Source: Rhizobium sp. ASV8 (lineage in GTDB: Bacteria > Pseudomonadota > Alphaproteobacteria > Rhizobiales > Rhizobiaceae). Taken from it: 64,000 nt of DNA. This document shows positions 51,916 to 59,518 of this stretch, piece by piece. The first letter of the stretch is position 1. Every line of letters begins with the position of its first letter. The stretch is taken from positions 186,001 to 250,000 of the forward strand of contig NZ_JAELUG010000001.1 of assembly GCF_016429255.1 (NCBI RefSeq), written 5' to 3'. The notes beneath the pieces were generated by a model, which was given only the letters and a program-made list of their open reading frames with translations, ran no database searches and was not told the DNA's origin. The position numbers were made by a program, and so were the translations under genes.

Positions 51916-52956
51916 CTATCCTTGTGCTGAAATATCGACGCGGCGACCCGTCTTGGCGCTCTCGATGGCGCCCAAGACCATGGCCAGGCTGCGAATATTG
52001 TCACCGCTTGCCGTCTCAGGCGCTTTACCGGTCCTGATCGCTTCGATGAAGGAGGCGATGACGCTGGCATGGCCGTGCGTCTCTTCCTCGTGCTTTGGTC
52101 CGGGAACTTCGATCGGCTTGAAGCCGTGCAGCAGGCCAGGCTCGTTTCCGGCGACGCTGGCTTCGAAATTCTCTTCACCGTCCCAGGTGAGCATGCCCTT
52201 GCTGCCAGTCAGCCGCCACTGACTTTCCCAGCTCGTGCGTCGGCCCTCGGCGCACCAGGAGCCACGATAGCTGAAGACGACATCGTCGGAAAAATCGAAG
52301 AGCGCATGGGCTGATGCGCCATGCTTGTACCAGGACCCCGCAGGGTTCTTTTCCATGCAGTAAACGGAAAGCGGCACCTTGCCGGAGACGAAGCGGGCCG
52401 CGTCGAAGGTATGGATCGCCATGTCGAGCAGCAGCACATTGTCCATCTCCTCGCGGAAGCCGCCGAAATGCGGGCCAAGGAAGAAATCGCAATGGATGCC
52501 CGTAAGTTCACCGATCGCGCCCTCCTCCACAAGTCGGCGCAGGCGACGGATGCCTGAAATATAGCGGCGGTTCTGGATGATGGCGTGAACCTTGCCAGCC
52601 TTGGCAGCAAGGTCGATCAGGGCGGCACCTTCTGCGAGCGAGGTCGCCATCGGCTTTTCGCTGAGCACGTGACAGCCAGCTTTAAAAGCCGTCGAAACCA
52701 CATTGAAGCGTGCCGCCGGGATGACGACATCAAAAACCAGATCGGCCTTCGTCGCCGCGATGACATCGCCGAGATCCGAGCCGATGACGGCATCTTCCAG
52801 CGAGAACTCTTTGGCGAGGTTTTCAGCGGTCGCCCGATTGAGATCGACCAAGCCGACGACCTCTATGGATTCGGCAAGCGCCGGCGTCGAGGCAATAGCC
52901 CGGAGCCAGCCTTTGGACATAGCTCCGCACCCGCACAAAATGGCATTAAATTTCAC
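51916..52956 (-). CDS. Gfo/Idh/MocA family oxidoreductase
   Basis: A 346-residue NAD(P)-dependent sugar or inositol dehydrogenase fold. N-terminal Rossmann segment AILCGCGAMSKGWLRAIAST, conserved LSEKPMATSLAEG near residue 98 with the catalytic Lys, and the C-terminal alpha/beta sheet (LLLDMAIHTFDAARFVSG with the conserved Asp and His). First gene of the catabolic/transport operon, divergent from the LacI gene with the palindrome at 53002-53015 between them. Confidence 0.92.
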   Translation of the reverse strand: MKFNAILCGCGAMSKGWLRAIASTPALAESIEVVGLVDLNRATAENLAKEFSLEDAVIGSDLGDVIAATKADLVFDVVIPAARFNVVSTAFKAGCHVLSEKPMATSLAEGAALIDLAAKAGKVHAIIQNRRYISGIRRLRRLVEEGAIGELTGIHCDFFLGPHFGGFREEMDNVLLLDMAIHTFDAARFVSGKVPLSVYCMEKNPAGSWYKHGASAHALFDFSDDVVFSYRGSWCAEGRRTSWESQWRLTGSKGMLTWDGEENFEASVAGNEPGLLHGFKPIEVPGPKHEEETHGHASVIASFIEAIRTGKAPETASGDNIRSLAMVLGAIESAKTGRRVDISAQG

Positions 52957-53001
52957 GATGTCCTCCAGCGGGCGTCGGTCAACCCCTCATGACACGCGCT
53001 C

Positions 53002-53015
53002 CGTAAACGTTTACG
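53002..53015. promoter_or_regulatory. Perfect LacI-family operator
   Basis: CGTAAACGTTTACG is a perfect 14-base palindrome with the central CG of LacI/CcpA-type operators, in the 108-base spacer between the divergent LacI gene and the sugar operon. It can control both promoters. This is the strongest operator candidate in the window. Confidence 0.82.
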
Positions 53016-53064
53016 ATACTAGGCGAAAAGATTTTCCTGTGTCAATAGAGGAGGACTACGGAAA

Positions 53065-54135
53065 ATGGTGGATGGAGGAAAACCGCGGCCGATGAAGGGA
53101 ATTCGCCAGCTTGCCGAGCATCTCGATATCTCGATCGGTACAGTATCACGCGCATTGAACGGCAAGCCGGATGTGAACGAGGAGACCCGCAAGCGCGTGC
53201 TCGCCGCCGCCGAGCAGCTGGGCTATGTGGCCAATCAATCCGGACGCAGCCTGCGACAGGGTACGACGAACGTTATCGGGCTGATGATCCAATCCAGCCG
53301 GGAAACGGTCGAAAATAGCGACAACTTCTTCCTGACCGTGACGGGCGGACTACAGAGCGTGTTCTCGCGACACAATCTCGATCTGATCATGCTCCCCTGC
53401 CCGCATGATGAAGACCCCTACGAATATCTGAAACGCATGGTGGCGAGGCGCATCGTCGATGCGCTGATCCTCTCCGAGACGCAGCGTGTCGATAAGCGCT
53501 TCGATCTGCTCGCCAAGGCCAAGATCCCCTTTGCCGCGCTCGGCCGCAGCCTCTCGGGCACGCAACATCCCTGGGCCGACCTGGATTTTGACAGCGTTGC
53601 CAACAGCGCAGTCGACCGGCTCGTCGCACACGGACATCGGCGCATCGCCATCAGCGTGCCCACCAGCGACATCAACCTCGGCTTCGTCTTTGCGGAAGGC
53701 TACCGCCGCGCCTTGCAGCGACATGGAATTCCATACGATCCGGCACTGGTCATTCGTGCCCAATCGAGCGAACAGGGCGGCTATCAAGTCGCAGATGAAT
53801 TGCTTCGACTCGAAGACAGACCGACGGCCGTCATCCTGATCTACGAGCTAATGGCGATTGGCCTTTATCGGCGTGTTATGGAAGCCGGCATCATTCCCGG
53901 CCGAGACATCGCCGTTGTGGGCTTTCGCGAAGCGCCTCGGGCCAAATTTCTGCAACCGGCCCTGACCTGCTTTCGTACCTCATTGCACGATCTCGGCGTC
54001 GAACTCGCGGAAATCCTGCTCTCGGTCATGCCCGCCTATAGCCATTTCTACCCCGATACGAACCGTCAGGCGACATGGCCGCTCGAGCTCGTTCCCGGCG
54101 AAAGCGATGCATTTTACCTGCCATCCGCCAAATAA
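53065..54135 (+). CDS. LacI-family transcriptional regulator
   Basis: A 356-residue repressor. N-terminal HTH and hinge (residues 11-65; IRQLAEHLDISIGTVSRALNGKPDVNEETRKRV, hinge LGYVANQSGRSLRQ), then a periplasmic-binding-protein-like effector domain. Divergent from the sugar catabolism/ABC operon and presumably its repressor through the palindrome at 53002. ATG 53065 is preceded by GGAGG 11 bases upstream; ATG 53092 is an alternative that keeps the whole HTH. Confidence 0.92.
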   Translation: MVDGGKPRPMKGIRQLAEHLDISIGTVSRALNGKPDVNEETRKRVLAAAEQLGYVANQSGRSLRQGTTNVIGLMIQSSRETVENSDNFFLTVTGGLQSVFSRHNLDLIMLPCPHDEDPYEYLKRMVARRIVDALILSETQRVDKRFDLLAKAKIPFAALGRSLSGTQHPWADLDFDSVANSAVDRLVAHGHRRIAISVPTSDINLGFVFAEGYRRALQRHGIPYDPALVIRAQSSEQGGYQVADELLRLEDRPTAVILIYELMAIGLYRRVMEAGIIPGRDIAVVGFREAPRAKFLQPALTCFRTSLHDLGVELAEILLSVMPAYSHFYPDTNRQATWPLELVPGESDAFYLPSAK

Positions 54136-54225
54136 GGCAGCGCCGAAACGCCGCAGTGGCCACGTGGATGGTTGCAGCACCGTCTGTCAATTGCCATGTA
54201 GGGCAATGCAAACGGGGACCGGGGC

Positions 54226-54615
54226 TTGAGCGAAGAAACCATCACACTTTACGACGCCATCGGCGGCGATCGGACAGTACGCGTATTGACCGCCCGCTTC
54301 TATGAGCTGATGGACACGCTGCCGGAAGCCGCTAATTGCCGCGCGGCGCATCCGCCGAGCCTCGAAGGCTCGCAGGAGAAATTCTACGAATATCTGACGG
54401 GCTATCTCAGCGGGCCGCCCCTCTATGTCGAAAAGCGCGGCCATCCGCGTCTGCGCAGTCGCCACTTCGTCGCTGCCATTGGCCCGAAAGAGCGCGATGA
54501 GTGGCTGCTTTGCTTCCGCCGCGCCATGGACGAAACCATCGAGAACGAAAAACTGCGAGCCATTATCTGGGAGCCGGTCGAGCGCCTGGCCTTTCACATG
54601 CAGAACAGGGAATGA
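54226..54615 (+). CDS. Group II truncated hemoglobin
   Basis: A 129-residue 2/2 globin. TLYDAIGGDRTVRVLTARFYELM opens helices A-B; YLSGPPLYVEKRGHPRLRSRHF contains the proximal His (RH) region, and the Trp in DEWLLCFRRAMDE is the G8 Trp typical of group II. The start is a TTG at 54226 (no in-frame ATG upstream fits). Probable role in O2/NO chemistry or redox protection. Its stop lies six bases before the DUF423 gene. Confidence 0.88.
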   Translation: MSEETITLYDAIGGDRTVRVLTARFYELMDTLPEAANCRAAHPPSLEGSQEKFYEYLTGYLSGPPLYVEKRGHPRLRSRHFVAAIGPKERDEWLLCFRRAMDETIENEKLRAIIWEPVERLAFHMQNRE

Positions 54616-54620
54616 GGAAA

Positions 54621-54998
54621 ATGAGTGTTGGCGCCATAATCCGTCCGGCCACCCTGTTTATCGCCGGCATCCTTGGTGGAGGTGGGGTCGCACTTGCCGC
54701 CGCCGCCACCCACGGCGGCGACACGCATTTTCTTGGCGCGGCTTCGACCATGAGCCTGGCACACGCCCCTGCCCTCTTGGCGCTCTACGCCGGCTACGAC
54801 CGCATCCGCACAGCGCCGATCGCGGCGGTCCTGCTGGGATTGGGAACGCTGATCTTCGCCGGTGATCTCGTCGTCAGACATTTTGGCGGAAACTCGCTGT
54901 TTCCGATGGCTGCGCCGACGGGCGGAATGGGCATGATTGCAGGCTGGGCTGTAATAGCAATCGGCGCGTTCTTTGGAATGCGGGACGCTAAGGCATAA
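54621..54998 (+). CDS. DUF423 small membrane protein
   Basis: A 125-residue protein with four hydrophobic helices. GILGGGGVALAAAATHG, MSLAHAPALLALYAG and GNSLFPMAAPTGGMGMIAGW match the DUF423 (YgdD-like) family of inner-membrane proteins of unknown function. ATG 54621 has GAGG five bases upstream; an ATG at 54612 overlaps the globin stop. Probably co-transcribed with the truncated hemoglobin gene. Confidence 0.85.
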   Translation: MSVGAIIRPATLFIAGILGGGGVALAAAATHGGDTHFLGAASTMSLAHAPALLALYAGYDRIRTAPIAAVLLGLGTLIFAGDLVVRHFGGNSLFPMAAPTGGMGMIAGWAVIAIGAFFGMRDAKA

Positions 54999-55028
54999 AA
55001 CGAAACAGCCCTGAGGATTCCGGGAAAA

Positions 55029-55134
55029 TCCTAGAGTATGTCGCGCAAGGGTGTGCAGCGGTTTTGCGGCTACGATATGCGGGAAATCAAAGAGCTAAAG
55101 CGTGAAGCGAATCTGAAAGATCGCGACGCGCTTT
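55029..55134. repeat. RIME-like intergenic mosaic element, copy 2
   Basis: About 106 bases between the convergent DUF423 and hmuQ genes. GCAGCGGTTT at 55054-55063 and the following 45 bases align with the element at 24767-24864. The right end folds as an imperfect hairpin (55097-55134: AAAGCG...CGCTTT arms around TCTGAAAGA). From recall this is the organisation of rhizobial RIME-type repeats. It probably also serves as a transcript end for both neighbours. Confidence 0.65.
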
Positions 55135-55136
55135 GG

Positions 55137-55451
55137 TCAAACTCCCGCAACGACGCTGAAGCCTTCGAACTGCGGCGGCCCCCAATAGAGCCGCTTATTG
55201 TCGGCGGCATTGCGGTGCGCCACGCGAAAATGCTCGGATTTCGTCCAGTTGATGAAGTCGTCTTCGCTGCGCCAGCTCGTGTGCGAGGAAAATACCGTAT
55301 GGCCTTCCTCCACATTCGATTTGCCACGCAAGAGGCGGAACTCAAGGAAACCCGGCACTTCGGACAGCCGGGAATCGCGCCCTCTCCAGACCTCTTCGAA
55401 TTCGCCCTCCAAACCGATGACGACTTTGAAGCGGTTCATGGCGATAAACAT
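55137..55451 (-). CDS. hmuQ: Heme-degrading monooxygenase HmuQ (IsdG/ABM fold)
   Basis: A 104-residue dimeric alpha-beta barrel monooxygenase. MFIAMNRFKVVIG, VPGFLEFRLLRG, FSSHTSWRSEDDFINWTKSEHFRVAH (His near residue 75 as axial ligand candidate) and the C-terminal PPQFEGFSVV match rhizobial HmuQ, which opens heme and releases iron. GAGGTTGCC precedes its ATG. Third gene of an operon with a DUF2325 protein and a small protein, with a TGA-N9-TCA iron-type site upstream. Confidence 0.88.
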   Translation of the reverse strand: MFIAMNRFKVVIGLEGEFEEVWRGRDSRLSEVPGFLEFRLLRGKSNVEEGHTVFSSHTSWRSEDDFINWTKSEHFRVAHRNAADNKRLYWGPPQFEGFSVVAGV

Positions 55452-55469
55452 GGCAACCTCGTTCGACGA

Positions 55470-55748
55470 TCAGACCTTCTTGCGACGCGTGATAATGTTA
55501 TCCACGTCCGGGGCAAAGGCAATGACATTTGCGCCATCGTGTGCCGTCTCATCCAAGCTGCGATCTGCCCTCTCGCCCGGACGCCGAGCCTTCCAGGTTG
55601 GAAAGGTCGTCACGTTCGGGGCGCGCTTCTGTTCCTCGGCGCGGCGCATCAGCAATTCATAAAGCTCCGGCACCAGGCCGTCGCCATTCTGCGCGGCCAT
55701 CTTGTGAAGGCCGATCAGCATAAACCCGTCAGGGCCATCATCGATCAT
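55470..55748 (-). CDS. Unknown 92-residue protein between DUF2325 and hmuQ
   Basis: A small soluble protein without signal peptide or membrane helix. The first half is predicted helical (GFMLIGLHKMAAQNGDGL, LYELLMRRAEEQKR), the second half polar and disordered with a basic end (RRKKV). Its ATG overlaps the DUF2325 stop by four bases and it is 18 bases ahead of hmuQ. The tight operon suggests a role in heme or iron handling; no family recognised. Confidence 0.7.
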   Translation of the reverse strand: MIDDGPDGFMLIGLHKMAAQNGDGLVPELYELLMRRAEEQKRAPNVTTFPTWKARRPGERADRSLDETAHDGANVIAFAPDVDNIITRRKKV

Positions 55749-56143
55749 TGGGAAACGTCTCGTTCTTTCATCGTCTGCAGCGCTCGTTCGAGGCTGGACT
55801 TGCTGCCGTTGCGCAGCGGAATGAAGGTTTTGCCGAATTTCTTGCAGCCGGTCTTCACCCGCAGGCAGGCATCATGGCTGATACAGTCGATCGGGCAGAA
55901 AACACAGTCGACCGAAGGCAACACCGTGTCGATGCGCGAGACGGCTTCGCGCAGACCGCCATCGTGATGGATAAGCTCGGCGCCAAAGTTGCTGGCGATC
56001 TGGCGCAGATGCGCCACCTGGCAATCGCGACCGCCCACATAGAGAAAACTGCGCACGTCGAGACCGGACTTCGCCGGAGCTTGCGCCGGCGTCTGTGCCT
56101 GGCGGCCATCCCGACCAGAATCCTTCTTCCCCTTACGCGCCAT
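55745..56143 (-). CDS. DUF2325 domain protein
   Basis: A 132-residue protein. After a basic, Gln/Ala-rich tail, residues 30-125 match DUF2325: FLYVGGRDCQVAHLRQIASN, AELIHHDGGLREAVSRI and CVFCPIDCISHDACLRVKTG with four clustered Cys and a His that could bind metal, then GKTFIPLRNGSKSSLERAL. DUF2325 proteins often sit with metal or heme genes; function unassigned. First gene of the hmuQ operon, about 90 bases after a TGA-N9-TCA site. Confidence 0.85.
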   Translation of the reverse strand: MARKGKKDSGRDGRQAQTPAQAPAKSGLDVRSFLYVGGRDCQVAHLRQIASNFGAELIHHDGGLREAVSRIDTVLPSVDCVFCPIDCISHDACLRVKTGCKKFGKTFIPLRNGSKSSLERALQTMKERDVSQ

Positions 56144-56236
56144 ACATCACCCGTTTGCTGGTTGCTCTTGCGCGCTCGATTCCACCGAGCGCGAGGCGAC
56201 CTTAGTAAACATGAGTTTTAGAGTAAAGTATAAAGT

Positions 56237-56251
56237 TGAGGATTTGCATCA
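56237..56251. promoter_or_regulatory. Candidate RirA IRO box upstream of the DUF2325-hmuQ operon
   Basis: TGA-N9-TCA (TGAGGATTTGCATCA), the core of the RirA-bound iron-responsive operator known from Rhizobium, in the AT-rich spacer 94 bases upstream of the DUF2325 start. A second site of the same form precedes hmuP. The pattern is seen; regulation is inferred from family knowledge. Confidence 0.5.
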
Positions 56252-56370
56252 TATTTTATCTCACAGCTCGGTCGACCGGGTCATCGCCTGTAATCTGTAT
56301 CCATCAACACAGTTCATTCGCTGCAATAGGGTACTGAAACAGCTTGAATATTGGGCATTTCCACGCTGAC

Positions 56371-57615
56371 CTAGCGCCGCGTCACCTGGACTTCCTGAGT
56401 GAACGACCAGCTTGGCTTGCCCCATTCCGGCGGCAAAGGCGGGAAAGGCGCTGCCCTGCGGATGCCGTCGGTAACCGCTTCGTCGAGCTCGGGAATACCG
56501 GAGCTTCGAGCAATCGACATTGAACTCAAACCACCATTGGCACCAATCGTAAGGCGGACACGCACCGTGATGCCCCCGTCATACTTCGACGAAACACGGA
56601 CAGCTCTTCGAATACGAGCCTGAACTTTGCCTGGATAGTTGGCGACGGCGGCACTTCCCGCACCCGTCCGCTGAGCATTCGCCACGGAGTTGGTATCAGA
56701 CTGTGCTGTCTCCATACCCTCGGAGGAACCTCTTTTACTGCTCTCCTGGCTCTCGCCTTTCGATCCCGACTTTGCTTTCACGACCTTCGCGACCGGCTTC
56801 TTGACTTCCCGCGGCTTTTCCACGGGCTTCGGCTTGGCAACGGGCGTTACGACCTCAGGCATAGGCTGGACGGGTTGTGCTTCGGCAACTTGGGTGTCGA
56901 CAGGCTGGATAGGCTCCGCAGGCTGTATTACCGTCGTCTCGGCCGGCGCCTGCGTTGCCAAAATCTGCGGCTGCTCGGGCACGACGGTTTCGGGAGGTGC
57001 CTGCTCGACCGGCTGTACGGCTTCCGCCGTCTGTACCGGTTGAGCTTCGACTGCTTGCGGCTGCACGACATCGGGTTGCAGCTGCTGGGTCTCTTCCGGC
57101 GTGACCTCGGTCGGTTGCACCGTCTGTGGCTGAACCGCCTCCGCAGTCACCTCCTCGGGCTGCGGGCTTTCCTCACCGGCGGCCATTTGATCCGCGTCGG
57201 AATTACCGATCATGATGACGCTGACCGTATCGCCCGCCTCCTCCTGCGCTTCTTCCGGCGTCGCAACGAAAGTCAGCAGCAAGAGACCGACGACTATCCC
57301 ATGAAACAGGCAGGAACCAAGACCGGAGAAGAAAAGCGGCGCCTTGCGACGCGAGGCTGCGACCTGGAGCTTTTCCGGCAGCGCGTCCATCGGCAGCTGT
57401 TCCGCAGCCTCGATGGACGCCGACTCGGCGGGATGCTCCGGGAAGGAGTTGATCTGCGTAAAGCGGCTGTAGTGCATCACCGTCTCGCCGGCCGGCGGAC
57501 GTGGCACGCCTTCGAGACCAGTCAGTTCATGGCCCGGCAGCGCGCTCGGATAGTTGTCATTCAAGCCGCCATTAGAGCGGCGTTCGATGGAAACGTTGAC
57601 CGAGCGCATTGCCAT
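56371..57615 (-). CDS. tonB: TonB energy transducer
   Basis: A 414-residue TonB. A cytoplasmic N-terminal extension precedes the membrane anchor (about residues 98-120, GLGSCLFHGIVVGLLLLTFVAT); a long Pro/Gln/Val/Glu-rich periplasmic spacer (about 130-300) and the C-terminal TonB domain follow, with YPGKVQARIRRAVRV and GGLSSMSIARSSGIPELDEAV. It couples proton motive force to outer-membrane heme/siderophore receptors; no receptor gene is in the window. ATG 57615 lies five bases after the upstream gene's stop. ExbB/ExbD genes are not nearby. Confidence 0.9.
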   Translation of the reverse strand: MAMRSVNVSIERRSNGGLNDNYPSALPGHELTGLEGVPRPPAGETVMHYSRFTQINSFPEHPAESASIEAAEQLPMDALPEKLQVAASRRKAPLFFSGLGSCLFHGIVVGLLLLTFVATPEEAQEEAGDTVSVIMIGNSDADQMAAGEESPQPEEVTAEAVQPQTVQPTEVTPEETQQLQPDVVQPQAVEAQPVQTAEAVQPVEQAPPETVVPEQPQILATQAPAETTVIQPAEPIQPVDTQVAEAQPVQPMPEVVTPVAKPKPVEKPREVKKPVAKVVKAKSGSKGESQESSKRGSSEGMETAQSDTNSVANAQRTGAGSAAVANYPGKVQARIRRAVRVSSKYDGGITVRVRLTIGANGGLSSMSIARSSGIPELDEAVTDGIRRAAPFPPLPPEWGKPSWSFTQEVQVTRR

Positions 57616-57620
57616 GGCCT

Positions 57621-58076
57621 TCAGCCTTCGAAAGGAACTGAGATCTGCGAGCGGGTGTTCAACGCGGCTTTACACTCGCCTGCCGCAGGGCCATCGCAGA
57701 CGGGCGTATCGTTGATGATGATGCGGGAGACCGTCTCGCACTTGACGCCGGGCATATCGAATTGCCGCACCCGCTTCTTACCGAGCGGAAGGTCGCGGAA
57801 ATCAAGGACCGTGACCCGGTCGACGGCATTCTTGTCGTTGAAGAAGGCGAGCTCAAAGGAGATCTTGTTGATCGGTGTCGCCATGTCGTTTTCGGCGACG
57901 AAGGTCATCATGCAGCCCTTCTGCGACGGCGCCAAGGCATTGAGCTCAACGTTGAGTTTGTGCGCAGCCGTTGCCGTTGCCGGCGCCGCGCTCGCATCCT
58001 CGGCAAGGGCCGGAGCGAAGTTTGCCGCCGCAAACATCCCCGAAATCGCGAGTGTCAAGATCGTCTTCGTCAGCAT
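57621..58076 (-). CDS. Exported protein of unknown function upstream of tonB
   Basis: A 151-residue protein with a Sec signal peptide (ILTLAISGMFAAANFAPALA, cleavage about residue 22). The mature part begins with an Ala/Thr-rich stretch, then FVAENDMATPINKISFELAF and FRDLPLGKKRVRQFDMPGVK, with four Cys that could form disulfides. ATG 58076 has GGAGACAGG upstream. Five bases before tonB, so one operon, divergent from hmuP; a periplasmic role in TonB-dependent uptake is suggested by context only. Confidence 0.75.
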   Translation of the reverse strand: MLTKTILTLAISGMFAAANFAPALAEDASAAPATATAAHKLNVELNALAPSQKGCMMTFVAENDMATPINKISFELAFFNDKNAVDRVTVLDFRDLPLGKKRVRQFDMPGVKCETVSRIIINDTPVCDGPAAGECKAALNTRSQISVPFEG

Positions 58077-58154
58077 CGGCCTGTCTCCTGAATATGCTTC
58101 CACACGCATCTTTCCGGTCGACTGCCCTGGCGTGTGTCGTCGAATTTTTTAAAC

Positions 58155-58160
58155 TTGACT
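58155..58160 (+). promoter_or_regulatory. Candidate -35 element of the hmuP promoter
   Basis: TTGACT in the AT-rich hmuP/tonB divergent spacer, followed about 17-20 bases later by a weak -10-like TTTATGAA. The TGA-N9-TCA site at 58194-58208 would overlap the transcription start. Weak evidence. Confidence 0.3.
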
Positions 58161-58193
58161 TTATCCGTATCCTATTGCGTCTTTATGAAACCA

Positions 58194-58208
58194 TGAGTAT
58201 GAGAGTCA
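58194..58208. promoter_or_regulatory. Candidate RirA IRO box upstream of hmuPSTUV
   Basis: TGA-N9-TCA (TGAGTATGAGAGTCA), 34 bases upstream of the hmuP ATG and inside the divergent spacer shared with the tonB operon. It matches the IRO core of RirA, the iron regulator of Rhizobium, and so could repress both directions when iron is replete. Confidence 0.55.
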
Positions 58209-58242
58209 AGATAAATTTGGCAGGACGGCAGTTCGGCCCCCG

Positions 58243-58443
58243 ATGAATTTTCAGGCAAAACTAAGCAGGATGATTGCTGACAAGAACCCAACGCCGCCGG
58301 TCCACAACACGGCGGCACCGCAGCTAAGAATCGTCGAGAGCACGGATATTTTCCGCGGCCAAAACGAAATCATGATCAAGCACGAAGGCGTCATCTACCG
58401 CATGAAGATTACGCGCCAAGGCAAGCTCATACTCAACAAATAG
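58243..58443 (+). CDS. hmuP: Hemin uptake protein HmuP/HemP
   Basis: A 66-residue protein with the conserved C-terminal half: IFRGQNEIMIKHEGVIYRMK followed by ITRQGKLILNK. HmuP is a small DNA-associated co-activator needed for heme receptor expression in rhizobia. First gene of hmuPSTUV, nine bases before hmuS. Confidence 0.93.
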   Translation: MNFQAKLSRMIADKNPTPPVHNTAAPQLRIVESTDIFRGQNEIMIKHEGVIYRMKITRQGKLILNK

Positions 58444-58452
58444 GCATGACAG

Positions 58453-59508
58453 ATGACTGATACGACCCGCCCCACCCCTGCCGAAATCCGCGCCTTCCGC
58501 GCCGAGAACCTAAAGATGCGCGAGCGCGACATCGCTGCCCGCCTCAACATTTCCGAAGCAGCCCTGGTCGCGGCGGAAGTCGGCATTTCGGCCATCCGCA
58601 TCGATGCAAGCGTCGAGCGCTTCCTCGAGCGGATCGCTTCGCTGGGCGAAATCATGGCCCTGTCGCGCAACGAGAGTGCCGTCCATGAGAAGATCGGCGT
58701 CTATGAAAACATGAAGTTCGGTGCGCAGGCTGCCATCGTTCTTGGTGAAAACATCGATCTGCGCATCTTCCCGAAGCGCTGGGTCCACGGCTTTGCCGTC
58801 ACCAAGACGGACGGCGATCAGCAGAAGCTGAGCCTGCAGTTCTTCGACAAGGCGGGCGACGCCGTCCACAAGATCCATCTGCGTCCTGCCTCGAATGTCG
58901 AGGCCTATCACGCGATGGTCGCCGACCTCAGCATCGAAGACCAGTCGCAGGAGTTCGTCGAGGACCGCTCGGGCTACGACAACGGCGCAACGGATGGCGA
59001 TGTCAGCCGTGACGAGTTGCGTGACCATTGGAGCCGCATGACCGACACACACGAATTCTTCGGTATGCTGAAGAAGCTGAAGATTGGCCGCCAGGATGCC
59101 ATCCGCACCGTGGGCGACGATTATGCATGGAAGCTGGATGCCGGTGCAGTCGCCGAAATGATGCACGCTTCCGTGCGCGAAGGCCTGCCGATCATGTGCT
59201 TCGTCGCCAACGAAGGCACCGTGCAGATCCATTCCGGCCCGATCGTCAACGTGCAGACCATGGGTCCGTGGATCAACGTCATGGATCCGACCTTCCACCT
59301 TCATCTTCGGCAGGACCAGATCGCCGAGACCTGGGCCGTGCGCAAGCCGACCAAGGACGGACATGTCACCTCGCTCGAAGCCTATAACGCCAAGGGCGAG
59401 ATGATCATTCAGTTCTTCGGCAAGCGGAAGGAAGGCTTCGACGAGCGTCCCGACTGGCGTGCCATCGTCGAAAACCTGACGAAAGACGGCGCCAGCGTCG
59501 CTGCGTGA
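58453..59508 (+). CDS. hmuS: Hemin-degrading factor HmuS
   Basis: A 351-residue cytoplasmic heme-binding/degrading protein made of two similar HmuS/HemS halves (about residues 35-165 and 190-345), for example RWVHGFAVTKTDGDQQKLSLQFFD and, in the second half, GPIVNVQTMGPWINVMDP and FHLHLRQDQIAETWAVRKP. Heme-ligand His candidates occur in the second half. Full length for the family. Second gene of the hmu operon. Confidence 0.94.
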   Translation: MTDTTRPTPAEIRAFRAENLKMRERDIAARLNISEAALVAAEVGISAIRIDASVERFLERIASLGEIMALSRNESAVHEKIGVYENMKFGAQAAIVLGENIDLRIFPKRWVHGFAVTKTDGDQQKLSLQFFDKAGDAVHKIHLRPASNVEAYHAMVADLSIEDQSQEFVEDRSGYDNGATDGDVSRDELRDHWSRMTDTHEFFGMLKKLKIGRQDAIRTVGDDYAWKLDAGAVAEMMHASVREGLPIMCFVANEGTVQIHSGPIVNVQTMGPWINVMDPTFHLHLRQDQIAETWAVRKPTKDGHVTSLEAYNAKGEMIIQFFGKRKEGFDERPDWRAIVENLTKDGASVAA

Positions 59509-59518
59509 GAGACGGCAA

